From assembly GCA_000697335.1 (NCBI GenBank), contig JNEM01011993.1:1-14692 (forward strand): DNA of 14,692 nt, in the 5' to 3' direction. Shown here piece after piece: positions 1-9,037 of this stretch. Made by a program: the position numbers and the translations under genes. Below the pieces are notes generated by a model, which saw nothing but the letters and a program-made list of their open reading frames with translations, was not told where the DNA came from and searched no databases. The stretch's first letter is position 1, and each line of letters opens with the position of its first letter. This stretch comes from Conidiobolus incongruus B7586 (Eukaryota > Entomophthoromycota > Entomophthoromycetes > Entomophthorales > Conidiobolaceae).

Positions 1-161
1 TATTTTTTATTAAAATAATATAATAATGATTAATTAATTTTTTGGTTTTTTGAAAATTTTAATTTATTTATTAAATTTATTAAAATATCTATTTATACTC
101 TTAAAATAAATAACTTTATATTGATTAATTTTAATATAAATATTAGTATAGAAAATAAGAA
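1..161. other. AT-rich flank left of the mariner copy
   Basis: Almost pure A/T DNA lying outside the left terminal repeat of the mariner copy. No coding frame, RNA gene or second repeat end is visible. The two bases next to the element are AA, whereas the far side has TA, so the left target duplication has decayed or been altered. Confidence 0.5.
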
Positions 162-336
162 ATGGCAAATTTTTTAATTTCTGATCTTTCAAACATATTA
201 TATATTTTGAAAGATTATATATATATATAATATATAGGAAAATAAATATTTTCAAATTATATATATATATATTCAATTTTAATTCTTTTTTTTTATTAAA
301 ATATTTTGATTTTAAAATTTATACTTAAATTTAATT

Positions 337-1560
337 ATGCTTAAACCAGATTATGATTATCAAAAGGCTTTTATTTTTGTATCTTTAAAATATAACTATA
401 AACCCTCTAAAATCATCCAAAACTTACAAACAGCTTATAAAGATGGTGCTTTATCTAAAACTACCATATATTGCTGTATTTATGATTTTAAAGCTAGAAA
501 GAACACTATTCAAAATTTACCAAAATCTAAAAAACTAATTTCTATTGTTACTCTTTCACTTATTAATAGAGTAAAAAAATATATTAAGAAATACCTTTTT
601 ATATCTGTTAGAAAACTATCCAAGCAATTTAATGTTAATTATATAAGCATGTTATATTTACTTAAGTTTAAACTTAGATTAATTAATAAAAATATAAAAT
701 AGATACCTTATAATTTAACAAAAACCTAAAAGAAAACTAGAGTAGTTATAGCTAAACTAAACTTATTAAGGTATAACCAAAAACAAAGGTTTTTATAATG
801 AATACTTATATTTAATGAATCTTGGATTCCTTTATATAATCCTTTACCTAAAAATAAAACAAGATGTTAGGTTAAGCTAAATCAATCCCCTCCATAAATT
901 CTAATAAATAAATATTTTAAATATAAGCAAATGTTAATTGTTGTAATAGATTATAATAGTATATAGTTTTCTTATTTAATATTACTCTGCATTTTTAATA
1001 ATGGGAATTTTTTGCAATTAAAAATAAATAAACATTTGAATATATAATATATAAAAATATATAATTTCCTATTAACTTTGTATATATTTATTTATTTCAA
1101 ACTAATAATATGTTTAAAAAATCAGAAATTAAAAAATTTCCCATTATTTCAAATTCAAGGTAATACCTTAAGGAAAATCAATTAATAGTAAGTTATATAT
1201 TACCTTTTTAAATAAAACAATTTCTAAATGGTGTTCTCAATATAAATTAAAGACACCTATTATTTTGCATGATAATTGAAAAATACATAAAGCTAAAGCT
1301 GTAAAAGATTTTTTATATAAAAAAATTAGAGGGAGTTACTACATCTAGTATATTCACTTGATTATAACCCATATGATTATAATTATTTTAGACAATTAAA
1401 AAAACAGCTAGCAGGAAAAAAAATTCCTGCAAACAAATTAAATTGGTTTGTGAAATATCAAATTTCAGTCCTTAATAAAAAAACTATTTTTTAGGAATTA
1501 GAAGCTTAACAAAAGTATAGAAAAGAGTTATTAATAATAAAAGAGGCTATTAATTTTATA
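337..1560 (+). pseudogene. mariner transposase relic (left copy)
   Basis: A transposase would cut and paste the element at TA sites. The first 121 codons (337-702) are open and start at an ATG. They carry a helix-turn-helix-like N-terminal region ending with residues ALSKTTIYCCIYDFKA and a following LPKSKK, the layout of the mariner paired DNA-binding domain before the catalytic core. Further on, in other frames, come FNESW (811-825; the first catalytic Asp position reads Asn), LHDN (1265-1276; second Asp retained) and YSLDYNPYDYNYF (third Asp codon 1375-1377). The second and third Asp codons are 104 nt apart, one base short of the 105 expected for DD34D. Several stops, at least one frameshift and the MITE at 1001-1144 disrupt it. 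Some stops (TAG at the expected Trp of the QWV-like motif) fit C-to-T or G-to-A change. No functional protein is expected. Confidence 0.85.
999..1146. mobile_element. 144-bp MITE nested in the mariner, with TA duplication
   Basis: The element runs from 1001 to 1144 and is flanked by TA at 999-1000 and 1145-1146. Its ends are inverted: ATGGGAATTTTTT at the left and, on the other strand, ATGGGAAATTTTTTAATTTC at the right. About 40 bp at its right end match, inverted, the 5' end of the surrounding mariner (162-203), so it is most simply an internally deleted relative of the same family. The inverted mariner copy on the right lacks this segment at the equivalent place. This shows that it is an insertion and gives the pre-insertion site. 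It has no coding capacity. Confidence 0.85.
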
Positions 1561-1630
1561 TTATTTATTAATTTATATATATTATTTATTAATTTATTTG
1601 TTTAATTTTAATTTTAAAATTATGCCATTA

Positions 1631-2994
1631 TTTAATTTTTATATTAATATAATAATAATATATAAATATTTTCTTTATTTCTTAATAAAATCTATTTATT
1701 AAGTTTTTTTTAATATATAATAACTATTCATTTAATTTATGATATATTTTATAATTATAATGGTAATAAAATTAATAAAATATAAGGGAAAATTGAATAT
1801 AATTTAATATGGCTTATAATATAAAATCAATAATATAGTAAAGTGATATAAATATATAAAAGTTTAATTAAGCTTTATAAACAAATAAATTAATTAATAT
1901 ATTAGGATCTTTATTAAATAATACCAAAATATATAATATTAACAAAATATAGACTTAATATTAGAAGTAATCCAAAAAAATAAGGATAATAAAAATTAAA
2001 AGGAAAAAAAAACTTGGTTTATTTGATATTTTAATATTATTCATATAATTAATTTAGTTGTAAAAGTATAAATTTATTGATTAATTGCTAATTAAATGAT
2101 TTGTAGAGAAAAATATATATTAGAATTTAAAAAATTAATTTTTCAATTAATATAATAATATTAATCATAATTGATATTTTATAACTATATAAATATCATT
2201 ATATTTCCATATTAATACCATATATATTTATTTTAACTAACCTATAGATATATTTTTTATAATATTTATTTTTACACTTAATATAATAAAGATCAAATTT
2301 AAATATATCTTCACTATTATTCTTAATAATTTTAATTTTTATATATTAAATAATATTAATAATTTTAAAAATCGCATAAATAGATTTATTATCATTTTTA
2401 AGTTAATAAATATAAAAAATTTAGTTTTATTATGTATTATTTTAGTATATAAATATAAGAATTTTAATTTATCTTGCTTAAACTTTATGATTTAATATCC
2501 TAACTAATAATTATTTGAGTATAACATAATATAGTTTATCAAAATTAAAAAATATATTTTAATCGTATATTTCAGTTTAGGTGAATTTAATTAAAGATTA
2601 ATTAAGCTTAAGTAAGAAAATAAGTGATTTAAATTTTACAACTCACTTATATAAGTTAGTATATAGTTTTTATATATAATTAAATAAATTACATAGATAT
2701 TAAATATATAATAAAACAATATAATCATTAAGTAAAATAAATATTAGGAATTTTTTATATTTAATTATATTTTTTAAAGTAAAATATTATTATTAATATT
2801 CCTTTTATGATCCAATTATATTGTTATTAATATATATATCTTAAATAATAGCTATTTTAATAATTATATGCATTTATATTTAATAAATTTAATAAAAAGT
2901 TTGAAACTAACTTATCAAGAAAAAAATTAAATATAATTTTGTTTTTAAATATACTTTATCAATTAAATATTTATTTAAACTAGATATAAAAATA
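1631..2994. other. gene-free, extremely AT-rich stretch
   Basis: No coding frame, RNA gene, clear repeat end or compositional break was found. The sequence is nearly all A and T with short low-complexity runs and stops in every frame. It could be heavily decayed transposon DNA, but nothing specific can be aligned by eye. Confidence 0.6.
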
Positions 2995-3330
2995 TTGACC
3001 TTAGGCTTTGGGAGCAATCTAAAGTTTTCTTTAAAACAATTAATTAAAAATACCAATAAAGTAGTTAAAGCCTAATAGCCAAACTTGACTTAAGCACCTG
3101 ACAAAAGTCTAATAAACTTAATAATCAAAATGATCAATACAAGGTAACTAAAACAAATAAAATAAAATCAACTAGGAACTTTAAGTAAAATATATTAAAT
3201 CACGTTTAAACTGTCTTGTGGAATGGCCTTAATAAATAGCAAGTCCAACGATATAATAAGAATAGACAAGCAATAGCAAGTTAATTAATACAGACTTTAA
3301 GTCAAAAAACTTGTTATATAATGATTATTT
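2995..3330. other. unassigned, less AT-rich stretch
   Basis: Complexity rises sharply here compared with the DNA on either side. The + strand opens with a short frame of about 26 codons (LTLGFGSNLKFSLKQL and on), then carries many stops. It contains the inverted-repeat word GACTTTAAGTC at 3293-3303. I cannot match it to a protein or RNA family. It may be an old element fragment or a relic gene. Confidence 0.3.
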
Positions 3331-3415
3331 AATAAAATATCAATTATATTTTTATGTTACAAAAAATTTACTTAAAAATTATCATATTAGCTCAATAGTA
3401 TTTATAGTTAATTGA

Positions 3416-3640
3416 TATGGGTAGGTGTAGTAGATGGTTACTAGATCTACCAGACTAACTATGAAGAGTCAGGACGCAAAGGAAGCTTGAACTGAGAGAG
3501 GCTACTTAATAAACTGACGATATCAAAGACCCTCCTGTAAATGATTATATTGTTAATTATTTATGCGATAAAAAAATCGCGAGGCGGTTTGTGGGAATTC
3601 AGTGAATTGTCATGCATCTGTGACAATAGGTAAATAAGGT
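3416..3640 (+). other. hairpin-rich island, possible divergent or decayed structural RNA
   Basis: This 225-bp block is clearly richer in G+C than its surroundings. It contains three perfect short stems: GTAGAT/ATCTAC (3430-3435 with 3445-3450), GCGAT/ATCGC (3565-3569 with 3576-3580, A6 loop) and ATTGTCA/TGACAAT (3606-3612 with 3621-3627). GAATTCAGTGAAT (3595-3607) is identical to the strongly conserved block of fungal 5.8S rRNA. It is preceded, in the order found in 5.8S, by GATCT, ATGAAGA, ACGCA and ATGCGATA, and followed by ATCT-TGA. The spacing is wrong: about 80 nt separate ACGCA from ATGCGATA where 5.8S has about 7. It may be a decayed rRNA copy, a mitochondrial-derived fragment, an intron-type RNA or coincidence. 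Strand is given for the words described; function is unknown. Confidence 0.3.
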
Positions 3641-4459
3641 TATTATATTGATTTAAAAGGTTGTACTTATGATTAGGATAATAATATTTAAACTAGTTTT
3701 GGTTAAGCTCCAACTTGAATTATAATATATTAAAAATTTGAGGTTGAATTCATTATATCATTATATATTAATATTAATATTAAAAAATAATAATCAAGTT
3801 CTTAAATAAATTAAAATTAAAAAATTTTGCTTTTGACTGTATTATATAGCTTGTTGAATTATAATTTCCATAGATTATGTTTTAAACAAAATAAAATAAG
3901 AGAAATCTATGAATTTTGATAATTTATAACAGAATATATTAAATTAATTTTAATATATATTTATCATAAAGTATATTATAAAATAAAAAAATTATATAAA
4001 AGTTTAATATATTCAAAAATTCACTTTATTAATAATATATTTTAGATTTATAAAATTTATTTTTAATATAATATATATTAATTTTATTTTTAATTTGGAA
4101 AAATAAAAAATATTAAAAAAGCCAATAAATATATTAAATATAAAAATATAGAAAAATTTTAAAATATTTTCATTATAAAATAAGATTAAACTTGTTTAAT
4201 AAAATAAAATTTTAATTTTAATAAAACATAATTATCTATTAAGCTATTATATAGTTAAAATATATATTAAAAAATGATATATATATTTTTAATTAAATAA
4301 AACCTTCAAGTAATCTTAAATATAAGATAGATATATATCAAGTTATTAATATTGCTAAAGATATATTCTTTTGGTATTTAATAACCATCCAAGTTAATGT
4401 TATATAATTAATATTAAGAATTACCTTTTTATATTCTATGAACTTTATATAAGACTTGA
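3641..4459. other. gene-free AT-rich stretch
   Basis: No coding frame or RNA gene is visible. Beyond about 3700 the sequence returns to near-pure A/T with short direct and inverted repeats typical of such composition. Confidence 0.55.
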
Positions 4460-4487
4460 CAAAAATGATTAAATTTAATCATTTTTG
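4460..4487. repeat. perfect 28-bp palindrome
   Basis: The sequence reads identically on both strands with no loop: C, then AAAAATGATTAAA, its exact mirror complement, then G. It ends where A faces A on both sides. It could form a cruciform or bind a dimeric protein. It lies about 3.6 kb upstream of the WOPR gene in otherwise structureless DNA. Confidence 0.85.
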
Positions 4488-4542
4488 AATTAGTTTAATA
4501 AATATCAAAGAGCTAATATTTTATATTATTGATTGGTAATTT

Positions 4543-4573
4543 TAATATTTCAGAAATTAAAACTGAAATATTA
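4543..4573. repeat. 11-bp-stem hairpin
   Basis: TAATATTTCAG at 4543-4553 and CTGAAATATTA at 4563-4573 are exact complements around a 9-base loop. It lies 55 bp beyond the 28-bp palindrome. No U-tract or gene end makes it a terminator, so it is reported as an inverted repeat only. Confidence 0.8.
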
Positions 4574-5330
4574 ATTTTTATAAGAACCTCAAAAATATTA
4601 AGAATACCTTTATATAATTAAAATCAATTTTTTAATATAAATTTATTTTTTTTAAATCAATTATTCAAAAATATCTAAAACTTAATAATATTCTATAATA
4701 TAGGTAATTTTCAATTATAATATTAAATACAAGATATAATAAACCAATAGTTATTTTTATTTTTATATTATATATAACTATTATTTTTGTTAAAAAATTA
4801 ATTATTAAAATCATTATATATATTGTTACATAACTTATATTTTTAAAGTTAAATTAATTATATAAATAATATTAATTTATTTAATAAATTAAATTTTCTT
4901 TTTTCCTCTTAATTTTTTATTTTTTAATTTTTCTTTTATTCCTAAAGTTAAAACTACATCTAGTCAATATTATAGTATATTGGCACTACCTAATATAAAA
5001 CCTAATATATCAGTGACTCATTGTTTACTAAAGCTTAATTAAACTTTTCTACTATTCCACGTTACAATGCCATGTTCCCATGTCACGTTATTTTATATTA
5101 AGTCTTCCTCTGCACTATATTGGTCTTGTTACCACTACACTTACAATTTTATTAATAAAATTTACTAATTTTGATAAAGGAAAATCATAGTATATTTCAA
5201 TTAGTTTCCTGTATTATGTAAATATTAAAATTTGCATTCAACACAAAACTAATAATAATTATTCCATGAAAATAATATTTATTAATACAGGAATAAAATT
5301 AATAAAAATAGTGAATTATATTATTTTAAT
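4574..5330. other. gene-free stretch with a less AT-rich patch at 4930-5165
   Basis: The first part is near-pure A/T. From about 4930 to 5165 complexity rises, with a T/C-rich opening, two CACGTTA words (5060 and 5085 area) and two CATG words. No frame is open for a useful length on either strand, and I recognise no protein, RNA or repeat end. It may be a fragment of an unidentified old element. Confidence 0.4.
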
Positions 5331-5797
5331 ATAAACTCGGTTTAGGTATTCATATTAGAAATGGTGTTAATGATAGTTAATGATATCATCATCGAAGTTT
5401 GAAAAAAATAATTGAGCTAAATAAATGTATTAATCGCTTCTATTAGCCTAATTTAGTATTAGTTTTTCGATTCTCGGTATAATGTAAAATGGAATGAATA
5501 GAAATGTATGATTACACTGTAAAAAACTTATGGTTAATTGAATAAAAATACAAATAAGGTTAATATATAATATTTGTTATTGTAAAAAATATTTTTTAAA
5601 TTGATATTCGATATTTGCCTGAGAATAATATGTAAAAATTTATTTAAATAATTATTTTGAGTAGAAATCAAAATTTGTCAGAATAAATTACTTAGTTAAT
5701 GTTGACCCTGTAATAATGTTATAGGGGGAGGGATAACAAAGGATTGAATTTTGAAGTAAGTTTAATACAAAATTTATAAATGTTTAACTTGGAGTCG

Positions 5798-5807
5798 GGT
5801 GGCAAAA
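5798..5807 (+). promoter_or_regulatory. GGTGGCAAAA, PACE-like word
   Basis: GGTGGCAAA here equals the proteasome-associated control element bound by Rpn4 in budding yeasts. The nine-base core GTGGCAAAA recurs at 5994-6002, 6716-6724 and 12442-12450, always on the + strand. There is no proteasome gene nearby and no evidence that this fungus has Rpn4, so the binding protein is unknown. Confidence 0.35.
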
Positions 5808-6704
5808 TTTGTAAATAAAGTATAACTTGATTCATCGAAGATATATATCGATAATATAGTAATTTCCTTTAATAAATATTTATTACAATGACCTGGGTGG
5901 GATGATTCAATAACGCAATTAAAAACCAATCCCAATTAATTCTCATTCATATTAGAACTTTTTAAATTTAGTTTAAGGTATACATTTATAATTGTGGCAA
6001 AAGGTAATCGGTATAAATAAAATATACAAATATAATAGTTTTTCGTATACAAGTTTAATTTATGTATTGTTAAGGATTCATTTAATTTATTTTAAAATAC
6101 AAATATTGGTAATTCTCCTAGTTCTTTGGAAATAAATATCTTTTAACCTTACAGGTATTCATTAAGTTCTGTACTATATTCAAATTCATTTTGATTTCTC
6201 TTTCTAATTGCTTTGAAATATATAAAACTATAATATTTAAACCTAGTATTGTTCATACATTTTGAGAAAAGAATCTGTGCAAGGTTAATTGATCACAGAA
6301 TGAAATGATACTAAATAATTAAAAATATAGTTATTAAATATCAAAAATTTCAAATAAAATGACACATTATCAAATAATTATATATTAATTAAAACTGTAT
6401 CATCTATATATTAAAATATATTCCCTATAATATTTTTCAATATTGTCTTTTATTTTAGTATTGGGATAAATATTAATTCAGATCTTTGGATTATTAATAA
6501 ATATTTTAATATATTTCAAAAATATATATTATATGATTATGGGTTAAATATAATAATACCATAGTATCCATCTAATTATTTATTGAGTCTATTATATTAC
6601 AACAATAAATTTTTAATAATACTATAAAATATAAGTGATGTATAAAATAGAATATAAGAGAATATAATGTTTCAAATTAATATAATATCTCGGTCGGATT
6701 TTAC

Positions 6705-6724
6705 GCCACAGATTAGTGGCAAAA
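6705..6724. repeat. small GC hairpin ending in GTGGCAAAA
   Basis: GCCAC (6705-6709) and GTGGC (6716-6720) pair around a six-base loop, and the right arm is the start of one of the four GTGGCAAAA words. A G/C-only-closed stem stands out in such AT-rich DNA. It could be a protein site with two half-sites or simply chance. Confidence 0.5.
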
Positions 6725-7134
6725 TTAGATTGATTAATTACATAATTCGAAATCGTTGATCAGTAAACTTATCAGCGTAATTAACTGAATGTTAAATCGA
6801 AAAAAATGGATCTACGATCTTAATGGTTATATGGCCAAAAATATTAGTGTAGTATTCTAGATTATGAAGATAAATTATAAGGTTCATCATAGACTGATTA
6901 AGCAACTTTAATTCTCAATCTACAATCACATAGCCATTTCATTCATTTTTGAAGATTTCGATAATTAAAATCCCTAAAATGAATTTAAAGCTGAAATTGA
7001 GGATTATAGACAATTCGAATGTGAGTAGATCTCACAAATTTCGATAAATTGATTTAAATTAATTTAGTGTCAGATATTGTCATTATTCTAATCCAATTGA
7101 ATACTTGGTTTACTAATTTAAGTGTAATATTAAG

Positions 7135-7466
7135 CCCCCTCCTTAACCTTGGTCAAAATTACATAAAATGTGTAGGGAGTAAAATAAAGCTACTGACTTT
7201 ATTGGTTCTGCTGAAATCATTTTATCATGGTAATTATGATTTAGTGCTTGTCCCCTTATAAAATATCAAAAACTGATTATTGACCAAATAATGAAGCAAA
7301 GTGTAATACTTGCTCACTTACCCTTTTAATTCTACTTCCTTATGAGTGAAGTAAAATAAATATTATGAATCAGTGATGCGCCTCGTTTTATATCACTAAT
7401 TGGTTGTATAATATTCTACTTAAAAATCTAATAAATAATGAATATGTACCTTAGGTTGATCCCCCT
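7135..7466. promoter_or_regulatory. cluster of three CCCCT words upstream of the WOPR gene
   Basis: CCCCCT at 7135-7140, CCCCT at 7252-7256 and CCCCCT at 7461-7466 lie 624-955 bp before the start codon. A fourth, as AGGGGG, is at 5723-5728. CCCCT is the stress response element core bound by Msn2/Msn4-type zinc fingers in yeasts. At about 25% G+C I estimate fewer than 0.1 occurrences in 330 bp. Whether such a factor acts in this fungus is unknown. Confidence 0.4.
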
Positions 7467-7947
7467 CAAATTCAATTTAACATTGTGATTATTCAAATTC
7501 TAGTTATTAACTAAAGATTATCATAAAAAATCAAGATATAAGAAACAGCAAGAAGTGTATTCAGCATATCTGGACGCAAAAAACTAGTCATCTTTGGGAT
7601 TAATAAGCTTCTCAATCAGGTACATTACCTCTGGACGAAAATCCGCCCGTGAATTAAGTTACAGCCAATGAAATAACCAACTCAAACTTATTTATTTATA
7701 TGAACTAACCATATTGAACAAATTATAGTTTTTAATGGCATGCCTTATAAGGAAAGTGTAATTAGTGATTATTGAAACTTTTGGATTGAATTAGTTGCCT
7801 ATTTTAAACAGATTTACTAATTAATTGATAAATTAAGACTGGGGTAAAACTAATATTCAAGTAATTTTCCCTTAATATTTTTATTTTGTTTAATTAATAA
7901 CTGCTTTATGTTAATTTAAATTGAATATTTGATCATTTTTTTGAGAC
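7467..7947. other. proximal upstream region of the WOPR gene
   Basis: No gene is seen. The part at about 7540-7690 is less AT-rich and contains the word TCTGGACG twice, at 7569-7576 and 7630-7637, both followed by A-rich sequence. CAG followed by GTACAT at 7617-7625 resembles a splice donor. With the pyrimidine-rich tract and AG at 8086-8087 it could define an intron in the 5' leader. That is speculation without transcript data. Confidence 0.3.
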
Positions 7948-7956
7948 TATAAATAT
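7948..7956 (+). promoter_or_regulatory. candidate TATA box of the WOPR gene
   Basis: TATAAATAT lies 134 bp before the start codon, a plausible distance for a fungal core promoter. TATA-like strings are common at this composition, so the assignment rests on position. A two-codon upstream frame (ATG AGC TGA at 7974-7982) would lie in the leader if transcription starts just after it. A reverse CCAAT word (ATTGG) is at 8010-8014. Confidence 0.35.
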
Positions 7957-8089
7957 CATCGTATCCTAGATAAATGAGCTGAATCAATTATTTCATTTCG
8001 ATTTGACTGATTGGTTGGTGATATATTGAGTGAATAATCTTTTGCATTTTTGATTCCATATTTTTTTTGCTATTATCTTATTACAAGGG

Positions 8090-9001
8090 ATGAATCAGTA
8101 TGAATCTATCGAAACTTACTTTGGCTATTTAGCTGAACCAAATGATGTATTAATATTATTGGAGTGTGTTAGAAGAGGCAGTTTACGACTAATTAAAACC
8201 AGATTAAATCATCAAGAGAGGGCTGCCATACGTTCAGGTTCAGTATTCATATGGGAAGAAAAGCCCCAAGGAATGCAGCGATGGACTGATGGAAGATATT
8301 GGTCCGCTTCAAGATTCGATGGTCATTTTCTCACCTATAACGAATGTCCGCCGAGACAAGATAATATGAATACTATTGATAACTCAACTTTATTAATCAA
8401 ACGATCTGTTTCGGTGGTTACAAGTACTGGTGTTAAATATCACCTTGTAAACTATTTATTACAAAGTGATATTAATAATAATACATTAATTAGACCCAGT
8501 CAGGATACAAGAATCAATTGGATTGAAATTCCTAAAAACTATTACTTTAAATCCACTACACTACAATCCAAAAGGAGTAGTAGTAGTAGTACACCCTATT
8601 CCAAAACTTATCCACCTCTAGGTAAGAGCTCCCCCTCTTTGAAGCACACATCAACAATTTACAACCCATTAGGAAGCAAAGCAGGACAGGTTATTCTCAC
8701 TCCATTTCAAACCAAAGAAAAACAACCTTCTCCCATGGTTATTAAAATGTGGACACCTAAAACTTGTACAAGCTCAGATACTTATTCAGCACCTTCTACT
8801 TCAACAACCTCGTATCATCATGAGCCCATCCTACCACCACCCATCACAACGAGCATATTCCCACCACTTCATTCCAACTTATCAGATTCTACACTTCCTC
8901 AGTTAGGGAGCAAATATACAAAAGGAAGCTCAGAGAGGAATACGAAGTACACTCCCGAAGATCGAAAGCAGCTGGACTCATTCTTTACAGGCTTAATTTA
9001 A
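8090..9001 (+). CDS. WOPR (Gti1/Pac2) family transcription regulator
   Basis: This 303-residue protein is predicted to be a nuclear sequence-specific DNA-binding regulator. The WOPR family includes Wor1, Ryp1, Sge1, Gti1 and Pac2, which control morphology, mating-type switching and pathogenic growth in other fungi. The first WOPR block covers about residues 7-86: the ETYFGYLAEPNDVLILLE start, the VRRG and TRL...ER..IRSGSVF segments and the signature RWTDGRYWSASR (64-75). The second block is about 101-138 (LLIKRSVSVV, then YHLVNYLLQSD and IRPSQD). The linker of about 14 residues is short. Residues 150-285 are rich in Ser, Thr and Pro and look disordered, with five serines at 163-167 from a pure AGT repeat (8576-8590). 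An in-frame TGA at 8051 and the domain starting at once support ATG 8090. No intron interrupts the gene. It is compact, nearer in size to fission yeast Pac2 than to Gti1 or Wor1. Threonine in RWTDG matches the conserved kinase-site context. The family call is firm; the biological role is not known. Confidence 0.93.
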   Translation: MNQYESIETYFGYLAEPNDVLILLECVRRGSLRLIKTRLNHQERAAIRSGSVFIWEEKPQGMQRWTDGRYWSASRFDGHFLTYNECPPRQDNMNTIDNSTLLIKRSVSVVTSTGVKYHLVNYLLQSDINNNTLIRPSQDTRINWIEIPKNYYFKSTTLQSKRSSSSSTPYSKTYPPLGKSSPSLKHTSTIYNPLGSKAGQVILTPFQTKEKQPSPMVIKMWTPKTCTSSDTYSAPSTSTTSYHHEPILPPPITTSIFPPLHSNLSDSTLPQLGSKYTKGSSERNTKYTPEDRKQLDSFFTGLI

Positions 9002-9031
9002 TATTACTATTTAAAGATTGATTAATTAATG

Positions 9032-9037
9032 AATAAA
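9032..9037 (+). terminator. candidate poly(A) signal of the WOPR gene
   Basis: AATAAA starts 31 bp after the stop codon, in A/T-rich DNA. Such strings are frequent here, so only the close position supports it. Confidence 0.3.

Larger units (their letters stand above)
162..1628 (+). mobile_element. mariner-type DNA transposon, left copy, decayed
   Basis: This is a near full-length copy of a Tc1/mariner element. Its outer ends are imperfect inverted repeats: ATGGCAAATTTTTT at 162 and, read on the other strand, ATGGCATAATTTT at 1628. TA follows at 1629-1630, as expected for mariner insertion into TA. The interior encodes a transposase relic (337 to about 1560). An inverted second copy starts at 13333 and matches it along almost its whole length, which fixes both ends independently. 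Without the nested MITE and one TA it is about 1.32 kb, normal for mariner. A (TA)n tract at about 258-272 lies between the terminal repeat and the reading frame and is much longer in the right copy. The element is non-functional: its reading frame is interrupted several times and a MITE has landed in it. Confidence 0.9.
5331..7133. other. distal upstream region of the WOPR gene, no gene seen
   Basis: Base composition becomes less extreme near 5330 and stays so to about 12500, so this looks like unique host DNA. No credible coding frame occurs on either strand. It holds three of the four GTGGCAAAA words (5799, 5994, 6716), one AGGGGG (5723-5728), one GAATGTGAGT (7017) and a GCCAC/GTGGC hairpin (6705-6720). 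A long regulatory region for the WOPR gene is a reasonable inference from family precedent, but it is unproven here. Confidence 0.45.

Noticed and set aside
64-276. Minus-strand open frame of 70 codons at the left edge
   Set aside because: It overlaps the mariner terminal repeat and TA tract, is almost only I, Y, K, N and L, and has no family resemblance.
337-1560. A ciliate-type code (TAA/TAG as Gln) to explain the interrupted transposase
   Set aside because: Frameshifts are needed as well, the intact gene is a fungus-only family ending at a normal TAA, and the stops fall at non-Gln positions such as Trp.
3420-3640. Minus-strand reading of the structured island as a mitochondrial-code protein
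   Set aside because: Treating TGA as Trp removes three stops, but others remain and no mitochondrial protein is recognisable.
2470-6911. TTAAAGTT-type words (3177, 4843, 6904) as Wor1 self-binding sites
   Set aside because: The core is so AT-rich that about five occurrences are expected in the window by chance. The number seen gives no support.
7067-7261. Hydrophobic 64-codon plus-strand frame upstream of the WOPR gene
   Set aside because: It does not begin with ATG, its length is within chance for this composition, and no signal or domain is recognisable. The CCCCT words inside it fit non-coding DNA as well.
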